This document shows, one piece after another, positions 1-5,817 of a DNA stretch of 6,270 bases; within the stretch, counting starts at the first letter, position 1; every line of letters begins with the position of its first letter. Location of the stretch: NCBI GenBank assembly GCA_017996845.1, contig JAGOGF010000024.1, forward strand, positions 9,554 to 15,823, given 5' to 3'. This stretch comes from Butyrivibrio sp. Lineage in GTDB: Bacteria > Bacillota_A > Clostridia > Lachnospirales > Lachnospiraceae. The notes below the pieces were generated by a model. The model was not told the origin of the DNA, searched no databases, and was given only the letters and a program-made list of their open reading frames with translations. The position numbers and the translations under genes are program-made.

Positions 1-29
1 TTTTTTAAATCATTGTTTTTTAAATCATT
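1..29. repeat. Two copies of a 15-bp direct repeat inside the small membrane protein gene
   Basis: The 14-mer TTTTTTAAATCATT occurs at 1-14 and again at 16-29, a period of 15 bp. On the minus strand it encodes an in-frame repeat of Asn-Asp-Leu-Lys-Asn. It may continue past the left edge. It is in frame, so copy-number change would lengthen or shorten the segment after the membrane helix without breaking the gene. Confidence 0.6.
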
Positions 30-215
30 ACTTTTTACAAAATCTGTTACTTTCTGTACCGTATCCCCCAGTGTTTTGAGCGGTCCGGTCTGATAACTCT
101 CTCTGTTCTGATAAACCGTGTAGGCAACACATGCCAGCACTCCCAGTATTACCAGTCGAATCATCAGCCCCACCAGCGGCCTGCGGCGTTTTCGATAGCC
201 ATTTTTTCTGCTCAA
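1..215 (-). CDS. Small membrane-anchored protein of unknown function, C-terminus beyond the window
   Basis: I do not recognise this protein. At least 71 codons are visible. It starts with a very basic segment (SRKNGYRKRRR), then one hydrophobic helix at about residues 17-33 (GLMIRLVILGVLACVAY). A polar segment follows, probably outside the membrane, rich in Gln, Asn, Lys and Asp, and open to the left edge. This is the layout of a single-pass protein with a cytoplasmic N-terminus. The likely start is a TTG at 213-215 that overlaps the TGA stop of the upstream corrinoid gene (212-214), with an AGAGGA ribosome binding site at 224-229 and an 8-base spacer. No in-frame ATG or GTG lies ahead of the helix near that site. 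An in-frame ATG at 162-164 would cut into the helix and has no good binding site. The overlap suggests translational coupling to the upstream gene. Another frame is also open here (28-267), but it overlaps the upstream gene and encodes a low-complexity product with no helix. Confidence 0.6.
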   Translation of the reverse strand, partial: MSRKNGYRKRRRPLVGLMIRLVILGVLACVAYTVYQNRESYQTGPLKTLGDTVQKVTDFVKSNDLKNNDLK

Positions 216-1369
216 TATTCGATTCCTCTTCTCGCACCAATTCCCGTTTCGTAAGGATGCCTGACACATTTCATTTCCGTAATATAATCAGCATGTTCCA
301 TAAAAAAAGAATCTGCATTTCTTCCTGTCAGTACAAGTTCCAAGTTCTGCGGTTTATTTTGAATCAGTTCCTTTAGCATGTTTTTATCAATCAGTCCATA
401 ATTGTAGGGATACGTAATCTCATCCAGAATCAGAATATCACATTCTCTTTGCTTAATACATTGTATAACCTGTTCCAATATTTGATCATGTACTTTCGTG
501 AATGCACTTTTCTTTTTTTCGTCTTCTAAATCAAGCCATCCAAGATCTGTCTCACTTCGTATGATCCGAATCTGCGGAATCAGGCAAAGCGCATGCAGCT
601 CTGAAGTATCACTGCTTTTCATAAACTGTGCAAATACTACTTTCTTTCCTGCTCCTGCTGCTCTGACGGCAAGTCCCACTGCTGCCGTAGTCTTACCTTT
701 GCCCTCACCTGTATACACATGGATAAACCCATTTTGGCAAGAATCCACCTGTTCGCTTTCCGTATTCTTTCTGTATAAACAGTTTATATTATTACAGTTT
801 TCACATGCCTGTGTATTTTGCACCTGCTCTTCATATAAAGGCACAATAAATGCCACACTTTTATGGGGATTCAGTACACACGCACTGTTACAGCTTACCT
901 GCTTCTGTGAAAGAATTTCAAAAATAGTCTTTGTCTGCTCCAATGCAAAATCACTGCCGGGATAGCGATATTCTCCCGGCCATAAATTTAATTCTTCATG
1001 TAAAATAAGATTAAAGGAACGATATGCTTTTGTCAGAATTTCCATTCCCAGGCATTCTATCTGATATGCCTGATCGATATCCTGTCTACGCAAGTAGGAA
1101 TCCTGATAATCATCATATGCTTTTCCAAGCGTAATTATTGCTGCCGCCATACCTTTTTCATTTCCACATAAAGAAAAAAAATCCTGATCAAAATAATCTT
1201 TTTCTTTTTGATCTACCATCCGGTAACAGGCAACCGCATGAATCATCGGCTGTAGTTTTTGGTAATTAATTATAAACTCCGGCATTTTATGGATATCAAA
1301 ATGATACCGCCTGCCTGCCGCTTCCAGTTCCTGCTGACTCAATCCTGTTTCGAGTGTTCTCCATTTCAT
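212..1369 (-). CDS. cobO: Fusion of a B12-dependent methionine synthase activation-like domain with an ATP:corrinoid adenosyltransferase (CobA/CobO/BtuR family)
   Basis: This is a 385-residue cytoplasmic protein with two domains. Residues about 214-385 match the CobO/BtuR family, which moves the adenosyl group of ATP onto Co(I) corrinoids to make adenosylcobalamin-type cofactors. Visible marks are the P-loop GEGKGKTT (221-228), the AQFMK strand (247-251), the Walker B-like DILILDE (311-317), LTGR (347-350), TEM (364-366) and the family ending HPYETGIGARRGIEY. Stand-alone family members have about 170-200 residues, so the first 200 residues are extra. They resemble the clostridial methionine synthase activation-like proteins: an ITLG segment (79-82), YRYPGSDFALEQ (134-145), NPHKSVAFIVPL (167-178) and a Cys cluster C-x2-C-x4-C (C189, C192, C197) before LYR. 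The ATG follows an in-frame TGA closely and is the only usable start; its GGTGA binding site is modest. The gene follows a terminator and shares bases with the next start. The adenosyltransferase call is firm; the N-terminal call rests on motif memory. Confidence 0.88.
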   Translation of the reverse strand: MKWRTLETGLSQQELEAAGRRYHFDIHKMPEFIINYQKLQPMIHAVACYRMVDQKEKDYFDQDFFSLCGNEKGMAAAIITLGKAYDDYQDSYLRRQDIDQAYQIECLGMEILTKAYRSFNLILHEELNLWPGEYRYPGSDFALEQTKTIFEILSQKQVSCNSACVLNPHKSVAFIVPLYEEQVQNTQACENCNNINCLYRKNTESEQVDSCQNGFIHVYTGEGKGKTTAAVGLAVRAAGAGKKVVFAQFMKSSDTSELHALCLIPQIRIIRSETDLGWLDLEDEKKKSAFTKVHDQILEQVIQCIKQRECDILILDEITYPYNYGLIDKNMLKELIQNKPQNLELVLTGRNADSFFMEHADYITEMKCVRHPYETGIGARRGIEY

Positions 1370-1372
1370 CTG

Positions 1373-1431
1373 ATTTCACCATTTATTCTCTGCATAAGAA
1401 AGCATCTTGCTTGTGAAATTTCCTGTGAAAT
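1373..1431. promoter_or_regulatory. Three copies of the 7-mer GTGAAAT upstream of the corrinoid gene, possible operator
   Basis: GTGAAAT occurs at 1413-1419 and 1425-1431 as direct copies 12 bp apart, within TGTGAAAT-ttcc-TGTGAAAT. The inverted form ATTTCAC is at 1373-1379, overlapping the corrinoid gene's ribosome binding site. A small perfect hairpin (AAGCA-tct-TGCTT, 1400-1412) lies between them. No convincing -35/-10 pair is visible here, and no cobalamin riboswitch fits in the short leader. The role is a guess from the repetition alone. Confidence 0.2.
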
Positions 1432-1467
1432 AAAAATAAGACTTCGTCTGTCAAAGCACGAAGCCTT
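1428..1467 (-). terminator. Intrinsic terminator after the DUF308 gene
   Basis: Read on the minus strand, AAGGCTTCGT pairs with ACGAAGTCTT over ten base pairs with a single G-T wobble and a 10-base loop. The T-rich tail ATTTTTATTT follows directly. The hairpin begins 11 bases past the DUF308 stop codon. It separates that gene from the corrinoid gene, so the latter probably has its own promoter. Confidence 0.85.
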
Positions 1468-1478
1468 TCTGTATCATC

Positions 1479-2066
1479 TCACTTTATTTCTTTACCTTGT
1501 GTATCAATTGCTTCTGCATCCTGTTTTGCATTTTTTACAAACTTATGTACTCTGGAAGCCACCCATATATTGGATATTCCGTCATATATCAGAATCACTC
1601 CGATTATTCTTACCGCCAGTTCAACTGCACTTACCGGTTTAAATACAAGATATGCACCCAATAAAATGGTAATAGCCGCAAAAACAAATGCCAACCACCA
1701 TTTCTGGTAGGAAACCTGCGCAAGCGAAATAGCCTGTGCCAGATTGGTAATTCCATTCACAACAATAATCACGCCCGCAATAATCGGAATCAATGAGATA
1801 AATGCTTCCGGTCTTGTAAAAATCCAGACTCCGATAACCGCAATGATCAATCCAATCGCAAAAGTCGCTGAATATCCGGCCCCTGCTTCCTTATTTACAA
1901 AAAAGCTGATAATCATCATAATTCCGGCAACTGCAAGCATTACTGCAAGTGCCTTACACAGGATTGCCATTGTAACCCCTGGCCATAACAATAATACCAG
2001 TCCGATAATCATACAGATGACAGCATCTGCAACATAATTAATCCTGAGCTTTTCCATAAAACCCAT
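1479..2066 (-). CDS. DUF308 (HdeD-like) six-helix membrane protein
   Basis: This is a 195-residue integral membrane protein with hydrophobic segments at about 11-29, 32-57, 66-84, 88-109, 123-142 and 147-170. They form three hairpins, each with a short turn holding a proline: WPG at 28-30, RPE at 85-87 and KPV at 143-145. The second and third hairpins end alike (VVNGI and IYDGI). This three-fold pattern, with Pro turns and conserved Gly, is typical of DUF308. E. coli HdeD belongs to that family and is linked to acid resistance, but most members have no known function and none is claimed here. The tail from about 172 is polar and probably cytoplasmic. The start is fixed by AGGAG at 2073-2077, six bases ahead of the ATG; a second in-frame ATG three codons on is less well placed. 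The gene appears to form its own unit, with a probable promoter at 2120-2148 and a strong terminator after it. Confidence 0.85.
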   Translation of the reverse strand: MGFMEKLRINYVADAVICMIIGLVLLLWPGVTMAILCKALAVMLAVAGIMMIISFFVNKEAGAGYSATFAIGLIIAVIGVWIFTRPEAFISLIPIIAGVIIVVNGITNLAQAISLAQVSYQKWWLAFVFAAITILLGAYLVFKPVSAVELAVRIIGVILIYDGISNIWVASRVHKFVKNAKQDAEAIDTQGKEIK

Positions 2067-2119
2067 TTTTTCTCTCCTGTCCTTCAGATATTGGTATAAC
2101 AGAATTTCGTATCATATTC

Positions 2120-2148
2120 AGTATACACGTTCCTTTACTGTATTTCCA
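2120..2148 (-). promoter_or_regulatory. Probable promoter of the DUF308 gene
   Basis: On the minus strand, a -35-like TGGAAA (2143-2148, four of six consensus bases) and a -10 TATACT (2120-2125) are 17 bp apart, about 55 bases ahead of the DUF308 start. The -35 lies within a small dyad, TTACTG-gaaata-CAGTAA (2134-2151). That dyad has no T-run after it on this strand, so it is not an obvious terminator for the upstream gene. Confidence 0.4.
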
Positions 2149-2160
2149 GTAACATACTCC

Positions 2161-5064
2161 TTACCAGGCAGTGTTTCTGTCATCTTGCATTCTACTCAGA
2201 TTCATTGCCATCAGCAAAATTGCAACAACCCCTGTATTCTCTTCACTTGCAATATAACGCATGTGCATGGAGCAACAGTTATTTCCATTCAGATATTCAA
2301 AGTTTCTCCACTCACCATTATCAATACATGCATCCACAGCTTCTGAAAATTTCATCCCATTCAAGCTTTCCAGCGCAATAAGAAGATTCTCATTCCCATC
2401 TTTTCCTAATTGCCCTGTTCTGCCTGCAAACTTTGTATACTCCTCATTCATCATCAGATAAGAGCAAGCAGATCCATTATACTGTATAACTGCCATTGGA
2501 ATGACTCCTATCTGTCTGTGTGTCAGATAAGCCATTTCATTCAATACCGGTTTAAGAAGATTGACCCGGCCAATGGCGTTATAATATACATAATGTGACT
2601 CATCTTCTGCTTTCATATAATACCCATCTGCACCCTTGCCGAAACTGGTTGCCGGAACAGGCCTGCTGAAATAGTACCCCTGTACACGTTCACATCCGAT
2701 TTTCCTCAGGAAATCCAGTTGCTGAACGGTTTCAATGCCTTCTGTTAGTGTAGTGATTCCCAATTCCTTTGCCATATCCACAACAGATGCAATGATCAAA
2801 TGTGAATTTTGATTCTGATCAAATTTTTTCAGGAACAACATATCTATTTTAATCACATCAAAACAATAATCCTGCAATATATTCAATGATGAATATCCGC
2901 TTCCGAAATCATCCAGCCAGACTTCAAAACCTGCACTGCGAAGCTGACCTATTTTACCGATCAGTTCTTCATAATCTTCTGTAAGTGCACTCTCCGTAAT
3001 TTCTATATGCAACATTTTTTCCGGCATATCATATTTTTGCAGAATGCCCTTAAGAGCCTCTACAACATCAAACAGCCGGAAATCAAGTCTCGAAAGATTC
3101 ACAGATACCGGAAGCATGCTCTCTCCGCGTCTTTTGCGTTCTGCATAATCTCTGCCTACCATCTCAACCATATAAAAATCCAATTTGTAAATCAAATGGA
3201 AGTCTTCCAGAACATCGATAAAATCATTTGGACGCAGCAAACCATATTGCGGATCATTCCATCTTGCAAGTGCTTCCGCACCACACATCTCACCTGTAAT
3301 AGTCCGGACAATCGGCTGGTAATAAGCCTGAATATATTCATTTTCAATTGCTTCATCTATATGATCGATAATATATTGCTGTCGATTTTTCTTTTTCTCC
3401 AGTTCATCATCATAATAACGATAAAAAACATCATATCGGTCATTTGTATTATCGCACGCAATTCTTGCTTTATCTATAATCGTACCGACATCATCCGAAC
3501 CGTTTTCGTAACCACAGATCCCTGCCCGTATTACCATAACAGGACGCAGACTATATGCCAGGACCCTTTCATGAATCCTGCAAAGCTTCTCTTCCAGAGA
3601 ATCCGCATAAGTCATTACCGCAAAATGATCATCTGAAAGATGACAGATCAATCTTTGCGGAAAGGTTTCCCGCAAAATGTCAGCAATGACCCGTAAAAAA
3701 ACATCGCCCTCATGAAATCCATATTTTTCATTGTATTTCTTAAAATTACTGATATTAAAATAAACAAATTCAATACGTGTATCCGCTCTGATCGTATCAA
3801 GCAGTATTCTGGCTTTATTCCTGAAGTACATCATGTTGAACAGCCCGGTCAATGTATCAACGCCCTCTGTCTGAATCTTACTGTCTATGACCGTTTTATC
3901 ATCCAGAACACTATTCCCGTCATATTCTGCTCCAATGATCAGATTTTTCCCCCGTCCCTTTGCTTCATACATCTTCATATCGGCCATTCTGATCATGGCG
4001 AGGAAATCCGCTTCAGCTTCTACCTTTCCAAAGATATATCCACCGCTGCAGGTCGGATGAAATCCGTATTGGAAATTCACACACTGAAAAAATTCTTCCC
4101 TCCAGACATTTAATGTCTCTGTAAACACTTCATCCGCGATATTCTTTACTATAATCAGATATTCATCACCACCATAACGGTAACAGGTCTCTTTTCCAAA
4201 ATATTTCTTGGTAATTTTACCAAATTCAATTAAAATCACATCTCCCACATCATGTCCGTAAGTGTCATTATAAAATTTGATATCATCCAGATCAATCATC
4301 ATTAAAGTAATATCCATACCAATAAAACGATTATGATCCTGTCTCAATGCATAACGGTTTTTCATTCCTGTCAAAACATCCATGGAAGAAGATAAAAGAA
4401 GTTTCTCATTTGCCTGCTGCAGTTGATTATTAAGATCCACCATTTCTGATTGGGCATCCAACACTCGAAGGTGGATACTGTATCGAACCATATTCATTAC
4501 GGTAATACCGATCCAAAGAAACAACAGATTGACACTGTCTCCGAGTGTCACACTTGAAATTGCATTTATAATTCCGTAAAACCCCGCAAAAGATATTGTA
4601 ATAAGCAGAAAAGAAACCGTCGGACTAAAAAGGAAAAAACCGAAAATCACTATTTCAATTGTGATAAATGATAAAAGACTGAATCCTCTGCTATAATCTT
4701 TCGCTGCCACATACACACCGAAAAAGGTACAGCATAGCACATACAGCATAACAGAACGCTGTACTTTCCGATGATTTTTCTGATCTACTTTATGATACGC
4801 TTTGCAGAAAAAAGCAAAAAAAAGACTTGCCAAAAGAAGAAAAAGATAAGCAATCTGATATTCCCGTAGAGTAGCGGTACTCTCCCATTTCTGCCCAAGA
4901 AGCAACGATGAAACCATCATTGAAACTTCAATCACCCCGACAAGTTTTGCAACTGTATAGCCTGACTGAATGTTCCCCTGATCAATTCCTTCAAGAGCCA
5001 CCTCATCAAGTTTTCTGTAATTCAATTTTCTTTTTACTTTTTTCCATTCAATACCAAATTCCAT
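2161..5064 (-). CDS. Membrane GGDEF-GGDEF(degenerate)-EAL protein with a PAS-like tail; predicted c-di-GMP cyclase/phosphodiesterase
   Basis: This 967-residue inner-membrane protein is predicted to make and/or break cyclic di-GMP. Six hydrophobic segments (about 38-58, 70-88, 104-121, 128-147, 148-170, 176-194) form a sensor region of no family I can name. A helical linker follows (about 200-226). GGDEF domain 1 (about 227-378) has D258, N266-D267 and an intact RYGGDEY (296-302); the RxxD inhibitory site expected just before it is absent (GKET). GGDEF domain 2 (about 402-550) keeps the fold marks TLTGLFN and YGFHEGD, but the metal-binding Asp is Asn437 and the signature is SDDHF (477-481), so it should be inactive. 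The EAL domain (about 570-805) keeps the catalytic set: EAL 597-599, N656, E688, D718-D719, K739, E775 and Q795, ending VQGYYFSRP. Residues about 825-960 look like a divergent PAS domain. The start has GGTGGG (5071-5076) six bases upstream. A promoter lies at 5166-5194. Net activity cannot be read from sequence. Confidence 0.93.
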   Translation of the reverse strand: MEFGIEWKKVKRKLNYRKLDEVALEGIDQGNIQSGYTVAKLVGVIEVSMMVSSLLLGQKWESTATLREYQIAYLFLLLASLFFAFFCKAYHKVDQKNHRKVQRSVMLYVLCCTFFGVYVAAKDYSRGFSLLSFITIEIVIFGFFLFSPTVSFLLITISFAGFYGIINAISSVTLGDSVNLLFLWIGITVMNMVRYSIHLRVLDAQSEMVDLNNQLQQANEKLLLSSSMDVLTGMKNRYALRQDHNRFIGMDITLMMIDLDDIKFYNDTYGHDVGDVILIEFGKITKKYFGKETCYRYGGDEYLIIVKNIADEVFTETLNVWREEFFQCVNFQYGFHPTCSGGYIFGKVEAEADFLAMIRMADMKMYEAKGRGKNLIIGAEYDGNSVLDDKTVIDSKIQTEGVDTLTGLFNMMYFRNKARILLDTIRADTRIEFVYFNISNFKKYNEKYGFHEGDVFLRVIADILRETFPQRLICHLSDDHFAVMTYADSLEEKLCRIHERVLAYSLRPVMVIRAGICGYENGSDDVGTIIDKARIACDNTNDRYDVFYRYYDDELEKKKNRQQYIIDHIDEAIENEYIQAYYQPIVRTITGEMCGAEALARWNDPQYGLLRPNDFIDVLEDFHLIYKLDFYMVEMVGRDYAERKRRGESMLPVSVNLSRLDFRLFDVVEALKGILQKYDMPEKMLHIEITESALTEDYEELIGKIGQLRSAGFEVWLDDFGSGYSSLNILQDYCFDVIKIDMLFLKKFDQNQNSHLIIASVVDMAKELGITTLTEGIETVQQLDFLRKIGCERVQGYYFSRPVPATSFGKGADGYYMKAEDESHYVYYNAIGRVNLLKPVLNEMAYLTHRQIGVIPMAVIQYNGSACSYLMMNEEYTKFAGRTGQLGKDGNENLLIALESLNGMKFSEAVDACIDNGEWRNFEYLNGNNCCSMHMRYIASEENTGVVAILLMAMNLSRMQDDRNTAW

Positions 5065-5136
5065 GTTGTTCCCACCGTGTCATTTTTTTACGCTTTTGGT
5101 TAATACCCCCAATCCATTATTCCAAGCAGCGTTTTT

Positions 5137-5167
5137 CTTGTATAGCTGTACACATTATAGATACAAG
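5137..5167. promoter_or_regulatory. Inverted repeat over the start region of the c-di-GMP gene promoter
   Basis: CTTGTAT (5137-5143) and ATACAAG (5161-5167) are perfect 7-bp inverted arms with 17 bases between them. One arm overlaps the end of the predicted -10 (5166-5171), and the dyad covers the likely transcription start. This is a usual place for a repressor operator. It could also form a hairpin at the 5' end of the transcript. The inner segment holds a palindrome TGTACA (5147-5152) and a perfect TATAAT on the minus strand (5154-5159) without a good -35. Confidence 0.3.
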
Positions 5168-5194
5168 TATAATTCTTCCTGTACTTTTAATCAA
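5166..5194 (-). promoter_or_regulatory. Probable sigma-A type promoter of the c-di-GMP gene
   Basis: On the minus strand, -35 TTGATT (5189-5194) and -10 TATACT (5166-5171) are separated by exactly 17 bp. The -35 overlaps the engB stop codon, so the promoter sits in the 122-base gap before the c-di-GMP gene. It leaves a leader of about 95 bases. No terminator is seen after engB on this strand, so some read-through from engB is also possible. Confidence 0.55.
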
Positions 5195-5792
5195 CGCTCG
5201 TCATTTCTGACTGCATATTTTGCTCAATAACAGCATATATTTCTTCTCTTCCCTGCTTGGTTACCGCTGAGTAAGGTATCAAAGCCGTTTCCTGCGATAT
5301 TCCCATACTGTTTCTTATAAGGTTTATCTGTTTCTGCAGCTGTGTTTTTTTAATTTTATCTGCTTTCGTTGCAATAATAATTGGTTCAAAACCCTGATGA
5401 AGAATCCAATCATACATCATATGATCATTTTCTGAGGGCTCATGTCTGATATCAATCAATAAGAAAACCAAGCGCAGCATTCTGGATCTGTGCAGGTAGT
5501 TTTCCACCATGGTTCCCCATTTTCTGACATCGTCCTTTGATCTGCTGGCATAACCATATCCCGGTAAATCCACCAAATAAAAGGTATCATTAATATGATA
5601 GAAATTGATTGTTTGCGTTTTCCCTGGTTCCGCACTAATTCTGGCATACGATTTACGATTCATCAAGCCGTTAATCAACGACGATTTCCCGACGTTACTT
5701 TTCCCCGCGAATGCAAATTCCGGCTGCAAATTCAAAGGTATTACACTGGTAATTCCGCATACTGTTTCAAGATTCACATCTTTAATAACCAT
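5187..5792 (-). CDS. engB: Ribosome biogenesis GTPase EngB (YsxC/YihA)
   Basis: This is a 201-residue TrmE-Era-EngA-EngB-Septin-like GTPase, close to the usual length of about 195-210. Family members act in assembly of the 50S ribosomal subunit and are essential in several bacteria. The G motifs are in order: G1 GKSNVGKSS (30-38), G2 region GKTQT (57-61), G3 DLPGYGYA (75-82), G4 TKAD (142-145) and G5 SA (175-176). The family-typical stretch KWGTMVENYL (91-100) is also present. The start at 5790-5792 is set by a near-perfect GGAGG (5798-5802) with a 5-base spacer, and by protein length. The same frame stays open upstream to an ATG at 6045-6047, but those 85 extra residues are translated tandem repeat and are not part of EngB. 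In many Firmicutes engB follows lon; what lies beyond the array is outside the window. No separate promoter is visible between the array and the binding site. Confidence 0.97.
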   Translation of the reverse strand: MVIKDVNLETVCGITSVIPLNLQPEFAFAGKSNVGKSSLINGLMNRKSYARISAEPGKTQTINFYHINDTFYLVDLPGYGYASRSKDDVRKWGTMVENYLHRSRMLRLVFLLIDIRHEPSENDHMMYDWILHQGFEPIIIATKADKIKKTQLQKQINLIRNSMGISQETALIPYSAVTKQGREEIYAVIEQNMQSEMTSVD

Positions 5793-5796
5793 TTTT

Positions 5797-5803
5797 TCCT
5801 CCC
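5797..5803 (-). promoter_or_regulatory. Ribosome binding site that fixes the engB start
   Basis: The minus strand reads GGGAGGA here, five to six bases ahead of the ATG at 5790-5792. It is the strongest ribosome binding site in the window. It excludes the upstream in-frame ATG codons (MSREEK and those in the array) as the main start. The array boundary is only about 15 bases further upstream, so the array forms the leader immediately before this site. Confidence 0.85.
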
Positions 5804-5817
5804 TGCTCATAATTCCC

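Noticed and set aside
28..267. 79-residue minus-strand frame at the left edge
   Set aside because: It overlaps the end of the corrinoid gene by 56 bases, is Gly/Ser/Thr-rich without structure, and competes with the frame that has a clean membrane helix and a placed ribosome binding site.
498..965. 155-residue plus-strand open frame opposite the corrinoid gene
   Set aside because: It lies fully antisense to a gene with clear CobO motifs, has no ribosome binding site of note and encodes a Ser/Cys/Phe-rich product typical of a shadow frame.
2134..2151. Dyad TTACTG-gaaata-CAGTAA as terminator of the GGDEF/EAL gene
   Set aside because: The stem is six base pairs of mixed composition with no T-run after it on the minus strand. 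It more likely overlaps the next gene's promoter.
3007..3636. 209-residue plus-strand open frame opposite the GGDEF/EAL gene
   Set aside because: It is antisense to the EAL and second GGDEF domains, which are clearly coding, and its Ile/Phe-rich translation has no domain signature.
5090..5132. Hairpin ACGCT...AGCGT followed by GTTTTTC, as a terminator
   Set aside because: The T-run follows the stem only on the plus strand, where no gene ends. On the minus strand it is followed by A's. The loop is long and the stem interrupted, so at most it is leader structure of the c-di-GMP gene.
5065..5186. c-di-GMP or other riboswitch in the leader of the GGDEF/EAL gene
   Set aside because: The conserved core sequences of the GEMM riboswitch are not visible, and the 122-base gap is already taken up by promoter elements.
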